This document shows positions 45,154-55,400 of a stretch of DNA of 64,000 nucleotides, in pieces (the stretch's first letter is position 1; each line of letters starts with the position of its first letter). The position numbers and the translations under genes were made by a program. The DNA is taken from contig CADBBK010000004.1 in assembly GCA_902792895.1 (NCBI GenBank), forward strand, positions 124,464 through 188,463. Direction: 5' to 3'. Source of the DNA: an uncultured Bacteroidales bacterium (GTDB lineage Bacteria > Bacteroidota > Bacteroidia > Bacteroidales > Muribaculaceae). The notes under the pieces were generated by a model. That model made no database searches. It saw only the letters and a list, made by a program, of their open reading frames with translations, and was not told where the DNA came from.

Positions 45154-46326
45154 TCAATGAGTAGAGGCGCAAAATTTTGCGCCTCTACATGCCTCAGATG
45201 GCAAACTCGCTGATATCCCGATTACCACCTGACTGCGTGTGATAGCGTTGTCGTTTAATTGCAACCCTGCTTGGGCAGCGTCTCCATTGCGCGTGAGCGA
45301 TGAAACAATCCAGCCCTTGCCGATGTCGGTGCGGTTTCTGAAATCGAAGTCATAGGTGGGCTTGACGGGTTGGTCTGCCTTGAAACGCTTTAGGTAGAGA
45401 ACATTGTGCGGAATGTCAATAATCAGATTGAACTTGGATAACACCTTATTGCCGATGATGCCAACATAGTCCTTCTCGCCAAATGCGCCTGTTCCGTCGG
45501 GCAAATTAGAAATCACCTCGTTGCTGGTGGTATCAGAGCCGATGACGATACGCTGTGACTGCATCTCGATAATTGACTCTTGTGACTTGTCTCCAATGCC
45601 AAACTGCGTCATGTCCTTAACATATCTCTTGCCTGGCAGCGATTCAAGCCCGTACTGCTTAACGGTACTTGCCGTGAAGTCGACAGCGGCACCTGAGCCC
45701 GTGTCCACAAGAAACCAACCCTGGATGCTCTTGCCGCCGACGAGAACCTCGGCCTGAACCTGGATTCGGTGGTCATGGCAACGGATCGGCAATTCCTCAT
45801 AGTCCTCGACCAGTGGATTTCCATCCTTGTAATACTTCAAGAAACTGTGCTCAAAGTTGATTTCCAACGGATGTTGCTCAATGTCCTTGATGCCCCATAT
45901 GCCATCGACATGGCAATCCACCACATCCCTCAACTTGAAAATCGGCACAATCTGGTAAGTGCTCTTTAACGACCCGATGCTCAACGATGTAAGGTCCATG
46001 ATGACGCGCACACTGGTGCTGCCCGCGGCACCCCCTGTCCTTGCCCGGCCGAGGCTCTGCGGATGCCATTCCGAGGCCGAGAGATAGACACTGTCGATGC
46101 CGAATAGGTCAGAGCCGCCCGTGTCAAAGATAACGTTGGCCTGATATTCATAGTTGATACAAGCAGGGAGATAGAGATGCCCACGGTACAGGAACGGGAT
46201 GCTATCATTGCCCCACGCCACTGCAACCCATGACCAAAGTACGGCCAGGACAATGATAAGCAATCGTTGATTATTCTTTAAAAACATCATCTTCGTTAAT
46301 TGATTGTTCGACAATAATTTGCGCAT
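45154..46326 (-). CDS. Retropepsin-like aspartyl protease with two DTG motifs, C-terminus frameshifted
   Basis: 390 residues as read. After a signal-type segment (LLIIVLAVLWSWVAVAWG) come two protease lobes, each with a catalytic motif: VIFDTGGSDLFG and WFLVDTGSGAAVDF. Then a PDZ-like start, GWIVSSLTRNGDAAQAGLQL. The end is odd: after LQLNDNAITRSQV the frame runs through a 28-bp palindrome (45161-45188). A shifted frame gives NRDISEFAI and a stop at 45194, just before the palindrome, as expected for the PDZ end. So one indel near 45215-45240 is likely. Start could also be the Met at residue 13 or 14. Substrate unknown; envelope location. Confidence 0.82.
   Translation of the reverse strand: MRKLLSNNQLTKMMFLKNNQRLLIIVLAVLWSWVAVAWGNDSIPFLYRGHLYLPACINYEYQANVIFDTGGSDLFGIDSVYLSASEWHPQSLGRARTGGAAGSTSVRVIMDLTSLSIGSLKSTYQIVPIFKLRDVVDCHVDGIWGIKDIEQHPLEINFEHSFLKYYKDGNPLVEDYEELPIRCHDHRIQVQAEVLVGGKSIQGWFLVDTGSGAAVDFTASTVKQYGLESLPGKRYVKDMTQFGIGDKSQESIIEMQSQRIVIGSDTTSNEVISNLPDGTGAFGEKDYVGIIGNKVLSKFNLIIDIPHNVLYLKRFKADQPVKPTYDFDFRNRTDIGKGWIVSSLTRNGDAAQAGLQLNDNAITRSQVVIGISASLPSEACRGAKFCASTH
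45161..45188. repeat. Perfect 28-bp palindrome
   Basis: GTAGAGGCGCAAAA followed by its exact reverse complement TTTTGCGCCTCTAC. It lies six bases beyond the corrected stop of the aspartyl protease gene and is probably its terminator or a dispersed palindromic repeat. Confidence 0.75.
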
Positions 46327-46429
46327 ACTTAACGTGAGCCCGACGACAACTAATCGTCGAACTCACGCTTCTATAATCACATAGGATAATCAACTTTATT
46401 TTAACAAAGTAAACGGCTTGATGCTGGGC

Positions 46430-47875
46430 TTACTGCTCCTGGGATTTATCGTCCTTCCCCTGGAGTTTGGCGGTGCCATGCACGGCTGGCGTGTTCTGTG
46501 TCTCAACGGGATTTCCCTGGAGTTTAAAATTGATGGGCAGGGTGTACCACACTGAGACGGCTTCACCGTCCTGGCGGCCAGGTTCAAACTTGGGTAAGGT
46601 TTTGACCACACGGACAGCCTCGGCATCCAGTTCATCACTGACCGAGCGGACGACTTTGACGTCTCCCACCTGACCAGTCTCGTCAATAATAAACTGAACA
46701 ATGACACGGCCTTCAATATCGTTCTTTGCGGCCTCTGGCGGATATTTGATGTTTTCGGACAGGTATCTCATCAGTCCAGCTACGCCACCAGGGAACTCGG
46801 GCATCTGCTCGACAGAATTATACACCTTTTTGGATTGAGGTTCAGTTTCTTCGGGAGCCTGCTCCTTAGTCTTCACATCATCAGACTGGGAAGCAGCGTC
46901 GACCTCGGCAGCCTGGTCGGAACGCATGCCTACTAAGACGAGCTCAGGCATCTCCTCTGCTGACTTGACAACGCGGTTCTGCTGAACATCCGCCGTCACT
47001 ACTGCTGCTACACTCTTGGGGTTGGCAAAGGCCAACAGCGCCAATGCTATCACGGGCACCACAGCCAGCGCACGCAACGTCTTCCATCGGCTGCTTTTGT
47101 TCATTGTCATCATACGGATTCGTTTTTTTAGAGATTGATAATTGAAGTTATTTGCCATCGAGAATAGCTGGTTCCCGACGGACTTTCGTATCAGCAGCAA
47201 CTGGTACTGCTTCACGTCGACGCCTTGGTTAAGGACGGCCATATCGGCCTCGTATTCATGCACCTGGCGCAACTCGCGGCACAAGAGCCAGGCAGCAGGA
47301 TTCCACCACTGGAACAGCGCCACCACACCCATGAACATCACATCCAGGGAATGCCACAGACGGATGTGTGCCTGCTCGTGAATGAGTATCTCACGCGGGT
47401 TGTCGCGATAGTCCTGCTCGTTGATCACGATGTGCCTGAAGTAACTGAACGGAGCCTGTTCACCAGGGAGCACATGCAGGGTGATGCCATCGGGCAGTGA
47501 CTCGCGGCGCCCTTGTTTCAACAAGCGGCGCAGGCTCCACTGGCTATGCAGGAGCCACAGGGCCATCATCGCCATCCCGATGAAGTAGATCACGGCAGCG
47601 ATGTCCGTTGCACTCCACAACGTGGTGGATCGCTGAGCGGCTGCCGCTCCAGCGGGCGTGACCATCATTTCCTCGAGCACTACCATCTGCTGAGCAACTG
47701 GCACCGGGACGCTCATCGAGAGCCGTATCCACGGTAACACCAACGCTATTGCCATGACTGCAAGCAGCACCACGCGGTTAAAACGGTGGAACGTCTCGCG
47801 GCTGAGCAGCAGCTTCCACAGCAGGTAGAAGACGATGAGGCACAAGCCCACTTTAATTTGATAAATGAGTAACAT
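46430..47875 (-). CDS. M56 (BlaR1-like) metallopeptidase fused to a TonB C-terminal domain
   Basis: 481 residues. Membrane segments near the N-terminus (QIKVGLCLIVFYLLWKLLL, VVLLAVMAIALVLPWI) and at about 93-112; zinc-peptidase motif HEQAH (HExxH) within EILIHEQAHIRLWHSLDV and the helix RELRQVHEYEADMAVL that gives the third ligand; a further membrane segment (LAVVPVIALALLAFA); then a TonB C-terminal domain (VEQMPEFPGGVAGLMRYLSE, IKYPPEA, GRVIVQFIIDETG). BlaR1 relatives sense envelope stress and cleave BlaI-type repressors. The TonB part is common in Bacteroidetes members. It forms an operon with blaI, 15 nt downstream of it. Confidence 0.92.
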   Translation of the reverse strand: MLLIYQIKVGLCLIVFYLLWKLLLSRETFHRFNRVVLLAVMAIALVLPWIRLSMSVPVPVAQQMVVLEEMMVTPAGAAAAQRSTTLWSATDIAAVIYFIGMAMMALWLLHSQWSLRRLLKQGRRESLPDGITLHVLPGEQAPFSYFRHIVINEQDYRDNPREILIHEQAHIRLWHSLDVMFMGVVALFQWWNPAAWLLCRELRQVHEYEADMAVLNQGVDVKQYQLLLIRKSVGNQLFSMANNFNYQSLKKRIRMMTMNKSSRWKTLRALAVVPVIALALLAFANPKSVAAVVTADVQQNRVVKSAEEMPELVLVGMRSDQAAEVDAASQSDDVKTKEQAPEETEPQSKKVYNSVEQMPEFPGGVAGLMRYLSENIKYPPEAAKNDIEGRVIVQFIIDETGQVGDVKVVRSVSDELDAEAVRVVKTLPKFEPGRQDGEAVSVWYTLPINFKLQGNPVETQNTPAVHGTAKLQGKDDKSQEQ

Positions 47876-47890
47876 GGCGGTTGAGGGCGT

Positions 47891-48259
47891 TTACTGTTGG
47901 TTGTTCTCTTCTACTTCACGGATGAGTTCCTTCAAGTCCTCCACACTTACCTTCTCACTCTTGACGAGGGCCGAGACGGCGCTCAGGTAGGACTTGCCGA
48001 AGAACTTGTTGACCACGTTAGCCAACGTGCCGCCGCGGTACTCCTCGCGGCTGATGCGGGCAAAATACTGGAAGCAGCGGGCCGTGATGGCCTTGTGGCC
48101 CAGAAAACCCTTCTCCTCCAATATCTTCATCAATGTTGCCAAGGTATTCACATGGGGGCGGGGCTCGTCATAGCAGGCCTGCAACTCGCGCACGAGCATG
48201 GGACCATGGTCCCACATCCGCTCCATGATTTCCTCTTCTTTTTGCGTTAATTGTTTCAT
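47891..48259 (-). CDS. blaI: BlaI/MecI/CopY-family repressor
   Basis: 122 residues from ATG 48259. Winged helix: MKQLTQKEEEIMERMWDHGP, VRELQACYDEPRPHVNTLAT, LMKILEEKGFLGHKAI; C-terminal dimerisation helices (SYLSAVSALVKSEKVSVEDL). BlaI dimers bind TACA/ACTA-type dyads and are inactivated by cleavage by the M56 partner. Two operator-like palindromes lie at 48293-48343, upstream of this start, so autoregulation is likely. No beta-lactamase gene is nearby; the controlled stress response is unknown. Confidence 0.92.
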   Translation of the reverse strand: MKQLTQKEEEIMERMWDHGPMLVRELQACYDEPRPHVNTLATLMKILEEKGFLGHKAITARCFQYFARISREEYRGGTLANVVNKFFGKSYLSAVSALVKSEKVSVEDLKELIREVEENNQQ

Positions 48260-48292
48260 TTTTCGACCTTTTTTAAGATTCACGACGCAAAT

Positions 48293-48343
48293 TAACTAAA
48301 TATTTTAGTTATATAACAAATTAATTTAGTTAATAAAACTAAA
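48293..48343. promoter_or_regulatory. Two BlaI-type operator palindromes
   Basis: TAACTAAA-TAT-TTTAGTTA (48293-48311) and TTTAGTT-AATAA-AACTAAA (48325-48343), 13 bp apart. They lie 34-84 nt upstream of the BlaI start. The motif AACTAAA occurs in both arms of both sites and again just beyond. Confidence 0.75.
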
Positions 48344-48480
48344 AAAGTTAGTTTTTGCTGGTTTTCGCGGATTTTGAAGCACAAAACGGGGTGCGGCTAT
48401 CGATTGGCATGCAATTTGCAGATTGATGTGGGAATGAATGAATTAATGATTAATAATTAATGTAAGAAAGGAGTTGAACG

Positions 48481-48699
48481 ATGTCACTGTTTAGAGTATT
48501 ACTATCGATTATCTTCCCGCCGCTGGCTGTGGTGGACAAGGGCTGCGGCTCGGTGCTGATTGTGCTCCTGCTCACCATCGCAGGCTGGATTCCGGGAGTG
48601 ATTGGCGCTCTGGTCATCCTGAACAAGGACACCAACGTGCCGCGCTCCTCCTACCCCACTTACCCTACCAACAACAACCGCACGCGTTGCCAGTACTGA
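48481..48699 (+). CDS. YqaE/Pmp3-family small membrane protein
   Basis: 72 residues. Two hydrophobic helices: LLSIIFPPLAVVDKGCGSVL and IVLLLTIAGWIPGVIGALVI, the PPLAV and GWIPG..HA-type motifs of Pmp3/YqaE, then a polar tail (PTYPTNNNRTRCQY). Such proteins are linked to membrane potential and salt or cold stress. An unusually good Shine-Dalgarno sequence AAAGGAG (48467-48473) lies 7 nt before the ATG, rare in this phylum. It is divergent from blaI across the operator region, so BlaI could also control it. A terminator is at 48742-48780. Confidence 0.88.
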   Translation: MSLFRVLLSIIFPPLAVVDKGCGSVLIVLLLTIAGWIPGVIGALVILNKDTNVPRSSYPTYPTNNNRTRCQY

Positions 48700-48741
48700 T
48701 TGGAGCTGTCTTGAGGAAATAAGTACCATACACACCACATG

Positions 48742-48780
48742 CCCCGTTGCCCAATGGAGATTGGGCGGCGGGGACTTTTA
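48742..48780 (+). terminator. Terminator after the Pmp3 gene
   Basis: CCCCGTTGCCCAAT pairs with ATTGGGCGGCGGGG around GGAG, followed by ACTTTTATT. Confidence 0.75.
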
Positions 48781-48869
48781 TTGTATATTCCACAGGTGTT
48801 ATCGCAGAGTAGCCGCAAAGTATACAATTTGTTAAAAAAAATCAATGGGGCAAAAAAATCAGCGGATAT

Positions 48870-48900
48870 TTTGCCAGTTCGCCAAGTTGCCGTAACTTTG
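48870..48900 (+). promoter_or_regulatory. Promoter of the tryptophanase gene
   Basis: TTTG at 48870-48873, 19 nt, TAACTTTG at 48893-48900. The leader is about 80 nt; no TnaC-like leader peptide with a Trp codon is obvious. Confidence 0.65.
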
Positions 48901-48988
48901 CATAAAAATTGAATATAATTACCCTTTTAGGGGGCATTCAATTTGACTCAAAACTGTAAAAAAGTTTAACCTAAATATTTGAAATTCA

Positions 48989-50365
48989 ATGGAATTACCA
49001 TTTGCAGAATCTTGGAAAATCAAGATGATCGAGCCGCTGCGCAAGAGCACTCGTGCTGAGCGCGAGCAGTGGCTGAAAGAGGCTCACAACAACGTGTTCA
49101 TGCTCAAGGCTGAGCAGGTTTACATCGACTGCCTGACCGATTCCGGTACGGGCGCAATGAGCGACCGCCAGTGGGCCGAGATGATGCTCGGCGACGAGAG
49201 CTACGCCGGCGCCACTTCGTTCTACAAGTTTGAGAGCGTTGTACAACGCATCTTCGGCTTCAAGTATGTCATCCCCACCCACCAGGGCCGTGCAGCCGAG
49301 AACGTGCTGTTCTCCTATCTGGTGAAGGAAGGCAACGTCATCCCCGGCAATGCCCACTTCGACACCACCAAGGGTCACATCGAGGCTCGTAAGGCCAAGG
49401 CCATCGACGTCACTATCGACGAGGCCAAGGACACCCAGCTCGAAATCCCCTTCAAGGGTAACGTTTCGCTCGAGAAGCTGGAGAAGGTGCTCACCGAGAA
49501 CAAGGGCAACGTCCCCTTCATGGTGCTCACCGTGACCAACAACACCGTTGGTGGCCAGCCCGTGTCGATGCAGAACATCAAGGACACCTGCGAACTGTGC
49601 CACAAGTATGGCGTGCCCGTCGTGATGGACAGCGCCCGCTTTGCCGAGAACTCCTACTTCATCAAGACCCGTGAGGAAGGCTACGCCGACAAGACCATCA
49701 AGGAGATTGCCCGCGAGATGTACTCCTACGTTGACGCCATGACCATGTCGGCCAAGAAGGACGGCGTTGTCAACATGGGCGGTTTCATCGCCACCAACAA
49801 CCAGGACTGGTACGAGGGTGCCAAGCTGTTCTGCATCCCCTTCGAGGGATTCATCACCTACGGTGGTATGAACGGCCGCGACCTCAACGCCCTGGCAGTC
49901 GGTCTGGATGAGAACACCGAGTTTGAGATGCTCGAGACCCGCATCCACCAGGTACAGTACTTGGCCAAGAAGCTCGACGAGTATGGTATTCCCTATCAGC
50001 GTCCCGTGGGCGGCCATGCCCTGTTCATCGACGCCGACAAGGTGCTGTGCAACGTTCCCAAGGAAGAGTTCCCCGCTCAGACGCTTACCTGCGAACTCTA
50101 TCTCGAGGCAGGTATCCGCGGCTGCGAGATCGGCTACATCCTGGCCGACCGTGACCCCGTGACCCGCGAGAACCGCTTCGGCGGCCTCGACCTGCTGCGC
50201 CTGTGCATCGCACGCCGCGTGTACACCGACAACCACATGAACGTGATTGCCGCTGCCCTCAAGAACGTTTACGACCGTCGCAACGAGATCACCCGCGGTG
50301 TCGCCATCGAGTGGGAGGCTCCCCTGATGCGCCACTTCACCGTGAAGCTCAAACGACTGGGCTAA
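48989..50365 (+). CDS. tnaA: Tryptophanase (tryptophan indole-lyase)
   Basis: 458 residues. PLP enzyme of the beta-eliminating lyase family: IDCLTDSGTGAMSDRQWAEM, YVIPTHQGRAAENVLF, VVMDSARFAENSYFIK, MSAKKDGVVNMGG (K257 is the likely PLP lysine), GGMNGRDLNALAVGL. DSARFAENSYF matches E. coli TnaA better than tyrosine phenol-lyase (which has DATRCVENAYF). It splits tryptophan to indole, pyruvate and ammonia. It is a single-gene unit with its own promoter and terminator; no tryptophan permease (tnaB) is next to it. Confidence 0.92.
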   Translation: MELPFAESWKIKMIEPLRKSTRAEREQWLKEAHNNVFMLKAEQVYIDCLTDSGTGAMSDRQWAEMMLGDESYAGATSFYKFESVVQRIFGFKYVIPTHQGRAAENVLFSYLVKEGNVIPGNAHFDTTKGHIEARKAKAIDVTIDEAKDTQLEIPFKGNVSLEKLEKVLTENKGNVPFMVLTVTNNTVGGQPVSMQNIKDTCELCHKYGVPVVMDSARFAENSYFIKTREEGYADKTIKEIAREMYSYVDAMTMSAKKDGVVNMGGFIATNNQDWYEGAKLFCIPFEGFITYGGMNGRDLNALAVGLDENTEFEMLETRIHQVQYLAKKLDEYGIPYQRPVGGHALFIDADKVLCNVPKEEFPAQTLTCELYLEAGIRGCEIGYILADRDPVTRENRFGGLDLLRLCIARRVYTDNHMNVIAAALKNVYDRRNEITRGVAIEWEAPLMRHFTVKLKRLG

Positions 50366-50410
50366 TCCACAACCCGAAACTCAATACCATTAACTAACCT
50401 GATATCGGAA

Positions 50411-50440
50411 CAACGGCGGGCATTCCCCGCCGTTGTTTTA
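50411..50440 (+). terminator. Terminator after tnaA
   Basis: CAACGGCGGG-CATTC-CCCGCCGTTG, then TTTTATTTG. Confidence 0.85.
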
Positions 50441-50454
50441 TTTGCAGCCCTGTT

Positions 50455-50487
50455 TTTGGCAAAAAGCCGAATTTTTTAGTACATTTG
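50455..50487 (+). promoter_or_regulatory. Promoter of the TPR-AraC regulator gene
   Basis: TTTG at 50455-50458, 21 nt, TACATTTG at 50480-50487. ATG 50508 follows after a leader of about 15 nt. Confidence 0.65.
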
Positions 50488-50507
50488 TGGCTCAATAATC
50501 ATCAACA

Positions 50508-52184
50508 ATGTATAGAGCCATCAGAGTCATCATCTGTTCCTTAGCCCTGATCATCGGGCTGCAAGGGCTTGCCACGTCTCCGTCACGGGAGCACAGCAAG
50601 TGGCTCAACCTGTCCCCTGAGCAACTGATGGAGATGGCGGACAAGGACTTTACCGACGGCGGCAGCAAAGACACCGCGCTGATGTGCTACACGATTGTGG
50701 CCAACCGCTACGAGCGGTCGATGTCACGCCAGCACAAGATGCAATGCAAAGATGCCAACATGAGGCTGTGGTCCATCTATTTCTACGATTTCTATGACTA
50801 CCCCAAGTGCTTTGACTGCCTGACGCGCGCCAACGAGATAGCCACCGAGGCCGGCATCCTGGATGCCAACATCTATCTGGGTTTCGGCTGCATGTACCAG
50901 ACCATTTCAGAGGAGTGCAACAATTACGACCTGGGCACCACGGCCTTCAAGTATTACAAGCGTGCGCTGGCAACAGGCATCAAGACACATGACGACCGCC
51001 ACACCGACATGGCCTCGACCGACGTGCTGGCGATGGCACACGTGCAGGGCGGCCTGCCCCTCATCGACGACATCTGGCAGAACTACCTGCAGCTGCCCGA
51101 GGCTGGCGAGACATGGATATTGCGCCGCTACAACAAGATGCTCTACCAAGCTTTCAGCAACGTGGAACAACGGCGCTACGACCAGGCCATCAAGGTCTAT
51201 GACGACCAACTGCAACTCATCGATACCACCCAGTACTCGCGTCTGATCTACTTCACCCATGTCGAGAAAGCCAAGGTCCATGCCATGAAGGGTGATTACA
51301 GGCGCGCCATCGAAGCGTTGAAGCAGTCGGAGCGCATTGCAGTGGACCTGGAAATGAAAGACTGCAAGCTGGAGGTGTTCCAGATGCTGGCACAGTACTA
51401 CCAGCAGTCGGGTGACCACGCCGCACGCCAGCATTATTATGACCAATACACCCAACTCAAGGACACCTTGACCAACTACCAGCAGCTCGCCAGCGTGAGC
51501 GAGATGGAATACCGCAACGAGCTCAAGGGCATGGAACAGGAGATGAGCGAAATCAAGCGCCACCGCGAGGTGATGAGCTACGTCACCATGGTCTCGCTAG
51601 GTTTTCTCATGGCGCTGCTGGTGCTGCTCTATCTCGTGTACCGCAAAAACCGAGAGTTGAAGCACTCCAACCAATCGCTGTACCAGAAGAACGTTGAGAT
51701 GCTGCGCGCCGAGGAAGAGGAACGCCGCATGCGCCGCCAGCTGCAGGACAAAGAAACACCCGCTGCCCCCGCCGACGATGCCGACAGCGACGTCAAGTAC
51801 AGGAGCAGCCACCTGACTGATGAGGACAAGGAACAGCTGCTGTCCCGCATCCAGCAGGTGATGGAGAACAGCGATGAAATCTTCTCACCCGATTTCTCGC
51901 TCGAGCGCCTCGCTATGCTCTCCAGCTCCAGGTACAAGTACGTGTCCCAAGTCATCAACGAGTACTACGAGCAGAACTTCAACAATTTCCTGAACTCCTT
52001 CCGTATCAAGGAGGCATGCAAGCGCATGCGCGACCTGGACAACTATGGCAACTACACCATCGAGGCCATCAGCGAGAGCGTCGGCTTCAAGTCCCGCTCG
52101 ACGTTTGTCACGTCGTTTAAGCGCATCACCGGACTGACTCCGTCACAATACCAGCGCATGGCTCGAGAAGAGGCAAATGCCTGA
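50508..52184 (+). CDS. TPR - membrane segment - AraC-type DNA-binding regulator
   Basis: 558 residues. Signal or first membrane segment at 5-22; TPR-like helical repeats at about 40-340 (ALMCYTIVANRYERS, AFKYYKRALATGI, AIKVYDDQLQLID, YRRAIEALKQSERIA), probably periplasmic; membrane segment about 363-383 (MVSLGFLMALLVLLYLVY); coiled linker; C-terminal AraC HTH (FSLERLAMLSSSRYKYVSQV, YTIEAISESVGFKSRSTFV, FKRITGLTPSQY). This layout is typical of Bacteroidetes membrane regulators that sense outside signals. The large secreted protein gene at 52405 follows in the same direction and is a plausible target. Confidence 0.9.
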   Translation: MYRAIRVIICSLALIIGLQGLATSPSREHSKWLNLSPEQLMEMADKDFTDGGSKDTALMCYTIVANRYERSMSRQHKMQCKDANMRLWSIYFYDFYDYPKCFDCLTRANEIATEAGILDANIYLGFGCMYQTISEECNNYDLGTTAFKYYKRALATGIKTHDDRHTDMASTDVLAMAHVQGGLPLIDDIWQNYLQLPEAGETWILRRYNKMLYQAFSNVEQRRYDQAIKVYDDQLQLIDTTQYSRLIYFTHVEKAKVHAMKGDYRRAIEALKQSERIAVDLEMKDCKLEVFQMLAQYYQQSGDHAARQHYYDQYTQLKDTLTNYQQLASVSEMEYRNELKGMEQEMSEIKRHREVMSYVTMVSLGFLMALLVLLYLVYRKNRELKHSNQSLYQKNVEMLRAEEEERRMRRQLQDKETPAAPADDADSDVKYRSSHLTDEDKEQLLSRIQQVMENSDEIFSPDFSLERLAMLSSSRYKYVSQVINEYYEQNFNNFLNSFRIKEACKRMRDLDNYGNYTIEAISESVGFKSRSTFVTSFKRITGLTPSQYQRMAREEANA

Positions 52185-52404
52185 AAAAAGTCGATGAAAT
52201 GGACCAAAATGCCGCTCAAGAATACCATTTTTGAGCATTTTTTGTGTAAATTGCCGAAATCTGTACATCTTGACAATCGCCACATCACCGACTCACGGGA
52301 GAATTTTGTATTTTTGCGATGAGATAAAATCCCTTTGCCGCGCATGTTCATCGTCGACCGATGGCACGGCACTAATTAATCACCATTTTAAACTTTATTG
52401 GAGA

Positions 52405-55400
52405 ATGAGAAGACTAACCTTACTCGCAATGCTCGCGCTGGTGGCCATGATGGCATCGGCTGGCGAGCAGTCCACGACCTACACGCCGGCGCTCCAACCC
52501 GCCAAGCAGGTCGTAAAGGCCACAAAAATGGCCAAGATGCTCCCCCAGGGCAAGGCCACGACCAGGAAGGCAGCCCCAAGTGCCGACCAGTTCCAAGGCC
52601 TTACCATGTACGTCAACCTGACCAACTCCGACGACTGGGCTAGTTACAGCATTGGCTCGGTACCCTATGGCATCTACTCCTACACCATCGGTGACAAGAG
52701 CGGGTTCCAGGCATTGGCAACTGACTTGAGGTACAACTTCATGGCCAGCGCCATGGGACGCGACCAGCTGGTCGGTGCAAGGCCGATGTCGCTGTTCGGC
52801 TCGCTGAACGGTGTGGAATACAACGGATTGAGCCGTAACGGATTCAATGAGCTATGGTCACAGGTCTATGATCAAGTGGATTACAGTTTCATCCCCTCGG
52901 CAATGGCCTATGACGTGACCAGCGATGTCATCTACTCGGTTCAGTACAACAGTGACCTGACAGGCCTGAACATGGCCGTGTGGAATCCCGAGACACGCAT
53001 GTTTGAAACCTACTGCCCCTGGCCCAACACCTTCCAGCCGCTGACCTTGGGCTTCACGCCCGATGGCGAGATGTTCTGTGTGGGCAATGACGGAGAACTC
53101 TACTCGCTGGACAAGTTCACGGGTGATGCCCGCTCCATGGGCACGCTCGATGCCTCCCCCACGATGTATGTGCAGGGCATGGGATACGAGCCCGTCAGCA
53201 AATGCTTCTTGTGGATGGCCGTGACGCAGCAGGGATCAGGCCTCTATGCCATCAACCCCTATGACGCCAGCACCACGCTGGTCGAGGAACTGACCAAGAA
53301 CGAGCAGGCTACCACGGTCTTCTTCATGGACAATGCGGCCCCCGCTATGGCCCCTGCCGCCACCAATGACCTGGCCTTCACCTTCAATGGCAGCTCGACC
53401 GACGGCAACATCTCCTTCACCGTTCCCACCACGACCTACAACGGCACTCCGCTCAGCGGCAACGTGACGATGAGGGTGTGGCTCGATGGTGAGGACATTG
53501 TCAGCTACACCACCGTAGCACCCGGCAGCACGCAGACCATCAGCCGCCAGGTGACCAACGGCAACCACTATGTGTATGTACTGTTCGAGAACGAGGCCGG
53601 TTTCTCGCCTGAGAACTGCCTGTACGTCTACGCCGGCTATGACACCCCGCTGCCCGTGACCAACGTCACGTTTACCGTCGAGAACGGCGTGAGCCACCTC
53701 ACGTGGGATGCTCCCGCTGCCGGTGTCAATGACGGTTACCTCGAGAACCTGACCTACAACGTCGTGCGCATGCCCGGCAACGTCCTCGTTGCCGACCACC
53801 AGAGTGGCTGTGAGTTCAGCGAGACGCTGCCCGACAAGATGGAACGCTACTATTACGTCGTCACCCCGTTCAATGCCGACGGCAAGCAGGGCGAAGACGC
53901 TGTTTCCAATGCCATCCTCACCGGCTCGGCCTTCCAGCCTCCCTACTTTGACGACTTCAGCGACGCATCGACCCGCGACCTGTGGACCGTTGTCAATGCC
54001 AACAACGACGGCACTGAGTGGGGCACCGAGTACACCTGGAGCTTCAACGACTACAACCAGTGCTGGGGCATCTACACCGGCCCGTATAACATGGGCGATG
54101 ATCAGGATGCCAGCGACGACTACCTGATTTCACCGGGTATCAACATTGAGCAGGACATCTCCTACGCCTTGATTATGAACATGCGCAACACGTTTGCCAA
54201 CTACAAGGAGCGCGTGAGCCTGATGATCGGTACCGATCCCACCGACATCTCCACCTTCAGCGTTCTGGACGCCAACGAGGAGTATGACGTGGATGGCACC
54301 CTCGCCGATTGGGAAGTTGACTTCCAGGTCGAGGAAACCGGTACCTACTACTTTGCCGTACACGTGTACACCCACAAGGAGGACAATGCCTCGGGTATCT
54401 TCGTGTACTCGATGGCTGTGAACAAGCTGGGCATGAACACTGCTCCCGCCGAGGTGACTGACCTCACCATCACTCCCGATGCCGAGGGCGAGATGGTGGC
54501 CGACGTGACCTTCATCGCTCCCACCACCCAACTCGACGGTGCCCCCCTGGCAGGTCCGTTGACCGCCAACGTTTACCGCGACGGCGCTGAGGATGCTGTG
54601 GCACAGTTCCCCGTTGAGGTCGGCAGCAATGCCCTGTGGACCGACAACACGGTCGAGGGCGTAGGCGTCCACACCTACACCGTGGGCATCAGCAACGAGG
54701 CCGGTGAGGGCAAGCGCGTGAGTGCCGAGGCCTTTATCGGCGTTTACACCGCCCCCTATACCAACGCATTTGACACCGAGGCCGACGCCCGCTTCTTCAC
54801 CACCGTCAACGACTCGTCGGTTTACAGCACCAATGAGTACCGCTGGATCTGGAGCAACTACAACCAGAATCTGGCCCTGGGTGGCTACGGATACTTCGTA
54901 CAGCATCCCGTAGAGAAGATTTGGCTCTACATGCCCGCTATCAAGCTCGAGAAGGACATGGTTTACACCTACGCCTTCAACTGGACCTACAGCTCCTATA
55001 ACCAGGTATGCCCGGGTTATGCCGGCATCGGTATGGCTCCCGACTCGACGGCCCAGACCATTTATCCCGACCAGCTGCCGTTCACCAACTATGGTGAGAA
55101 GGTGCTGGTTGAGAACGAGGTGATTGCCTCCGAGACAGGCAAGTACTATCCCTCGGTTCTCGTGGTAGCCGATGTGGCCAGCAGCTACATCTCGCCCAGC
55201 ATCGACGACATCTCCATCACGCTTGTGGGTTCGGCATTTGCCCCCTACAGCGTCGAGAACCTCGTTGTCGAGCACGACCTGACGGGATTGCTCAAGGTGA
55301 ACTTCGCCTTCAATGCACCCAGCGTGGACTACGCACAGCGTCCGCTGGAGGGCCCGCTCACGGTTTATATCTACCGCAGCGGCTCGGCCATCCCCTTGAT

